From Alteromonas sp. CI.11.F.A3 (lineage in GTDB: Bacteria; Pseudomonadota; Gammaproteobacteria; Enterobacterales; Alteromonadaceae), in the NCBI RefSeq assembly GCF_032925565.1, contig NZ_CP136708.1, positions 3,534,001-3,598,000 of the forward strand: DNA of 64,000 nt, written 5' to 3'. The position numbers and the translations under genes are program-made. The notes beneath the pieces are model-generated. The model was not told where the DNA came from and made no database searches. It worked only from the letters and a program-made list of their open reading frames with translations. Shown piece after piece: positions 63,179 through 64,000 of this stretch (its first letter is position 1; every line of letters starts with the position of its first letter).

Positions 63179-64000
63179 ATGTTACTGAACGGTAAAACTC
63201 CATCGATTAACCAAATTCGTTATTTTGTTGCGGTAGCTAAATACCTAAGCTTTCGGCAAGCGGCCACGAGCCTAGGTATTAGCCAGCCTACTTTAACGAG
63301 TCAAATTAATACCCTTGAAACGAGTTTGGACTTAGTGTTATTTGAACGTTCAAGAACTGGCACCTTATTATCGCCCCAAGGCAAAGCACTTTTCGAAGCG
63401 GCCGAAGAAGTACTTCAAGCAAATCACCGTTTCAATGAAATTGCGCGGGACCTGGCTGAAGGTGAAGTGGTTACCTTCCGCCTTGGTATTCCCCCTACTC
63501 TTGGCCCTTATTTGTTGCCCCATATTTTGCCTGAGTTACATCAGCGCAAGCCGGGACTACGTTTCTACGTGCGAGAAGCTGCACCGCAGGCGCTACAACA
63601 TGGATTGCTGCATGGCGAGTACGATTTAATTATCTCACCACTTTCCAGTGAATATTCGCAGCTAATAACCGAGCCGTTATTTAACGAACCCCTTAAATTT
63701 GTTGTGCCCTCCGATCACCATCTTGCTGGTAATGCCTTTGTGCGCCCTGAACAAATAGCTGGAGAAAAAGTACTTACCTTAGAAGATAGACACCATTTTC
63801 ATCATCAAGTGCAACATATTTGCGACGAAATTGGCGCAAACCTGCAACGGGACTACGAAGGAACAAGCTTAGATACACTGCGACAAATGGTAGTAATGGG
63901 TATGGGGGTAGCATTTTTGCCGGGGCTATATATACATTCAGAGTTGCATCACCCCGAGGCACTTCATGTTTGTGAAATAGAAGGTATGCCCATTGAAAGA
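63179..64000 (+). CDS. OxyR-like LysR-family regulator without peroxidatic cysteine (cut by window edge)
   Basis: The first 274 codons of a LysR regulator whose reading frame runs past the window end. The helix-turn-helix (LSFRQAATSLGISQPTLTSQINTLE) and the domain-hinge pattern resemble OxyR, including the segment LTLEDRHHFHHQ. In OxyR this is LEDGHCLRDQ with the peroxidatic Cys199; here His (H206) takes its place, while the second cysteine (C215, matching Cys208) is kept. Redox switching by the OxyR disulfide is therefore unlikely. It is divergent from the carbonic anhydrase-SulP operon with an OxyR-type site between. A CO2- or bicarbonate-linked signal is possible. The start is ATG at 63179; its Shine-Dalgarno is weak. 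Confidence 0.85.
   Translation, partial: MLLNGKTPSINQIRYFVAVAKYLSFRQAATSLGISQPTLTSQINTLETSLDLVLFERSRTGTLLSPQGKALFEAAEEVLQANHRFNEIARDLAEGEVVTFRLGIPPTLGPYLLPHILPELHQRKPGLRFYVREAAPQALQHGLLHGEYDLIISPLSSEYSQLITEPLFNEPLKFVVPSDHHLAGNAFVRPEQIAGEKVLTLEDRHHFHHQVQHICDEIGANLQRDYEGTSLDTLRQMVVMGMGVAFLPGLYIHSELHHPEALHVCEIEGMPIER

Noticed and set aside
63342..63629. 95-codon plus-strand frame near the window end
   Set aside because: It is a shifted frame within the OxyR-like gene, which is open to the window end and has clear family motifs.

Overview
The window reads as a chromosome segment of a marine gammaproteobacterium of the order Alteromonadales, most likely Alteromonas or a close relative. This is inferred from gene content and protein style: four TonB-dependent receptors (TBDRs), a TtpC-type TonB system with a DUF3450 protein, a sodium-pumping oxaloacetate decarboxylase, a Psp-Sap block and an alaS-csrA-tRNA block. 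I see no phage, insertion sequence, CRISPR array or rRNA. Both ends cut through LysR-type regulator genes.

Layout. 0-3.5 kb: end of a LysR gene, an EamA exporter, a very small 2-oxoglutarate (2OG) oxygenase-like protein, rimI-holD and tRNA-Trp. 3.6-7.6 kb: a thiamine uptake and salvage operon (TBDR, YkoF-like protein, PnuT, kinase) behind a TPP riboswitch. 7.6-10.6 kb: divergent yciA and tmcA. 10.6-15.6 kb: a TonB energising operon (DUF3450, TtpC, ExbB, ExbD, TonB, TPR protein). 16.4-28.9 kb: the most unusual region. It holds four 2OG or Asp-hydroxylase type oxygenases, a small lipoprotein, a TPR-sulfotransferase and two TBDRs. In two places a TBDR is followed by a terminator and then directly by a modifying enzyme gene.

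29.2-37.3 kb: aromatic and branched amino acid catabolism (tryptophan dioxygenase, Leu/Phe-type dehydrogenase with a divergent Lrp regulator, maleylacetoacetate isomerase, fumarylacetoacetase, TyrR, phenylalanine hydroxylase), with ComFB and the 4.5S RNA between. 37.4-45.7 kb: pspABC with a sigma-54 promoter, divergent pspF and sapABCDF. 45.9-49.1 kb: oadGAB. 49.5-53.8 kb: two tRNA-Arg, tRNA-Ser, csrA, alaS and recX, without recA beside recX. 53.9-57.3 kb: a COG3146 acyltransferase-like protein and an M13 metallopeptidase. 57.5-60.5 kb: betI and a TBDR with a BetI-like palindrome upstream. 60.7-64 kb: a beta-carbonic anhydrase and SulP transporter operon, divergent from an OxyR-like regulator that lacks the peroxidatic cysteine.

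The best candidates for something undescribed are the TBDR-oxygenase-sulfotransferase module next to its own TonB system (10.6-28.9 kb), the OxyR-like regulator tied to inorganic carbon genes, and the BetI-linked TBDR. Functions are assigned from recognised motifs and family knowledge. No database search was run.
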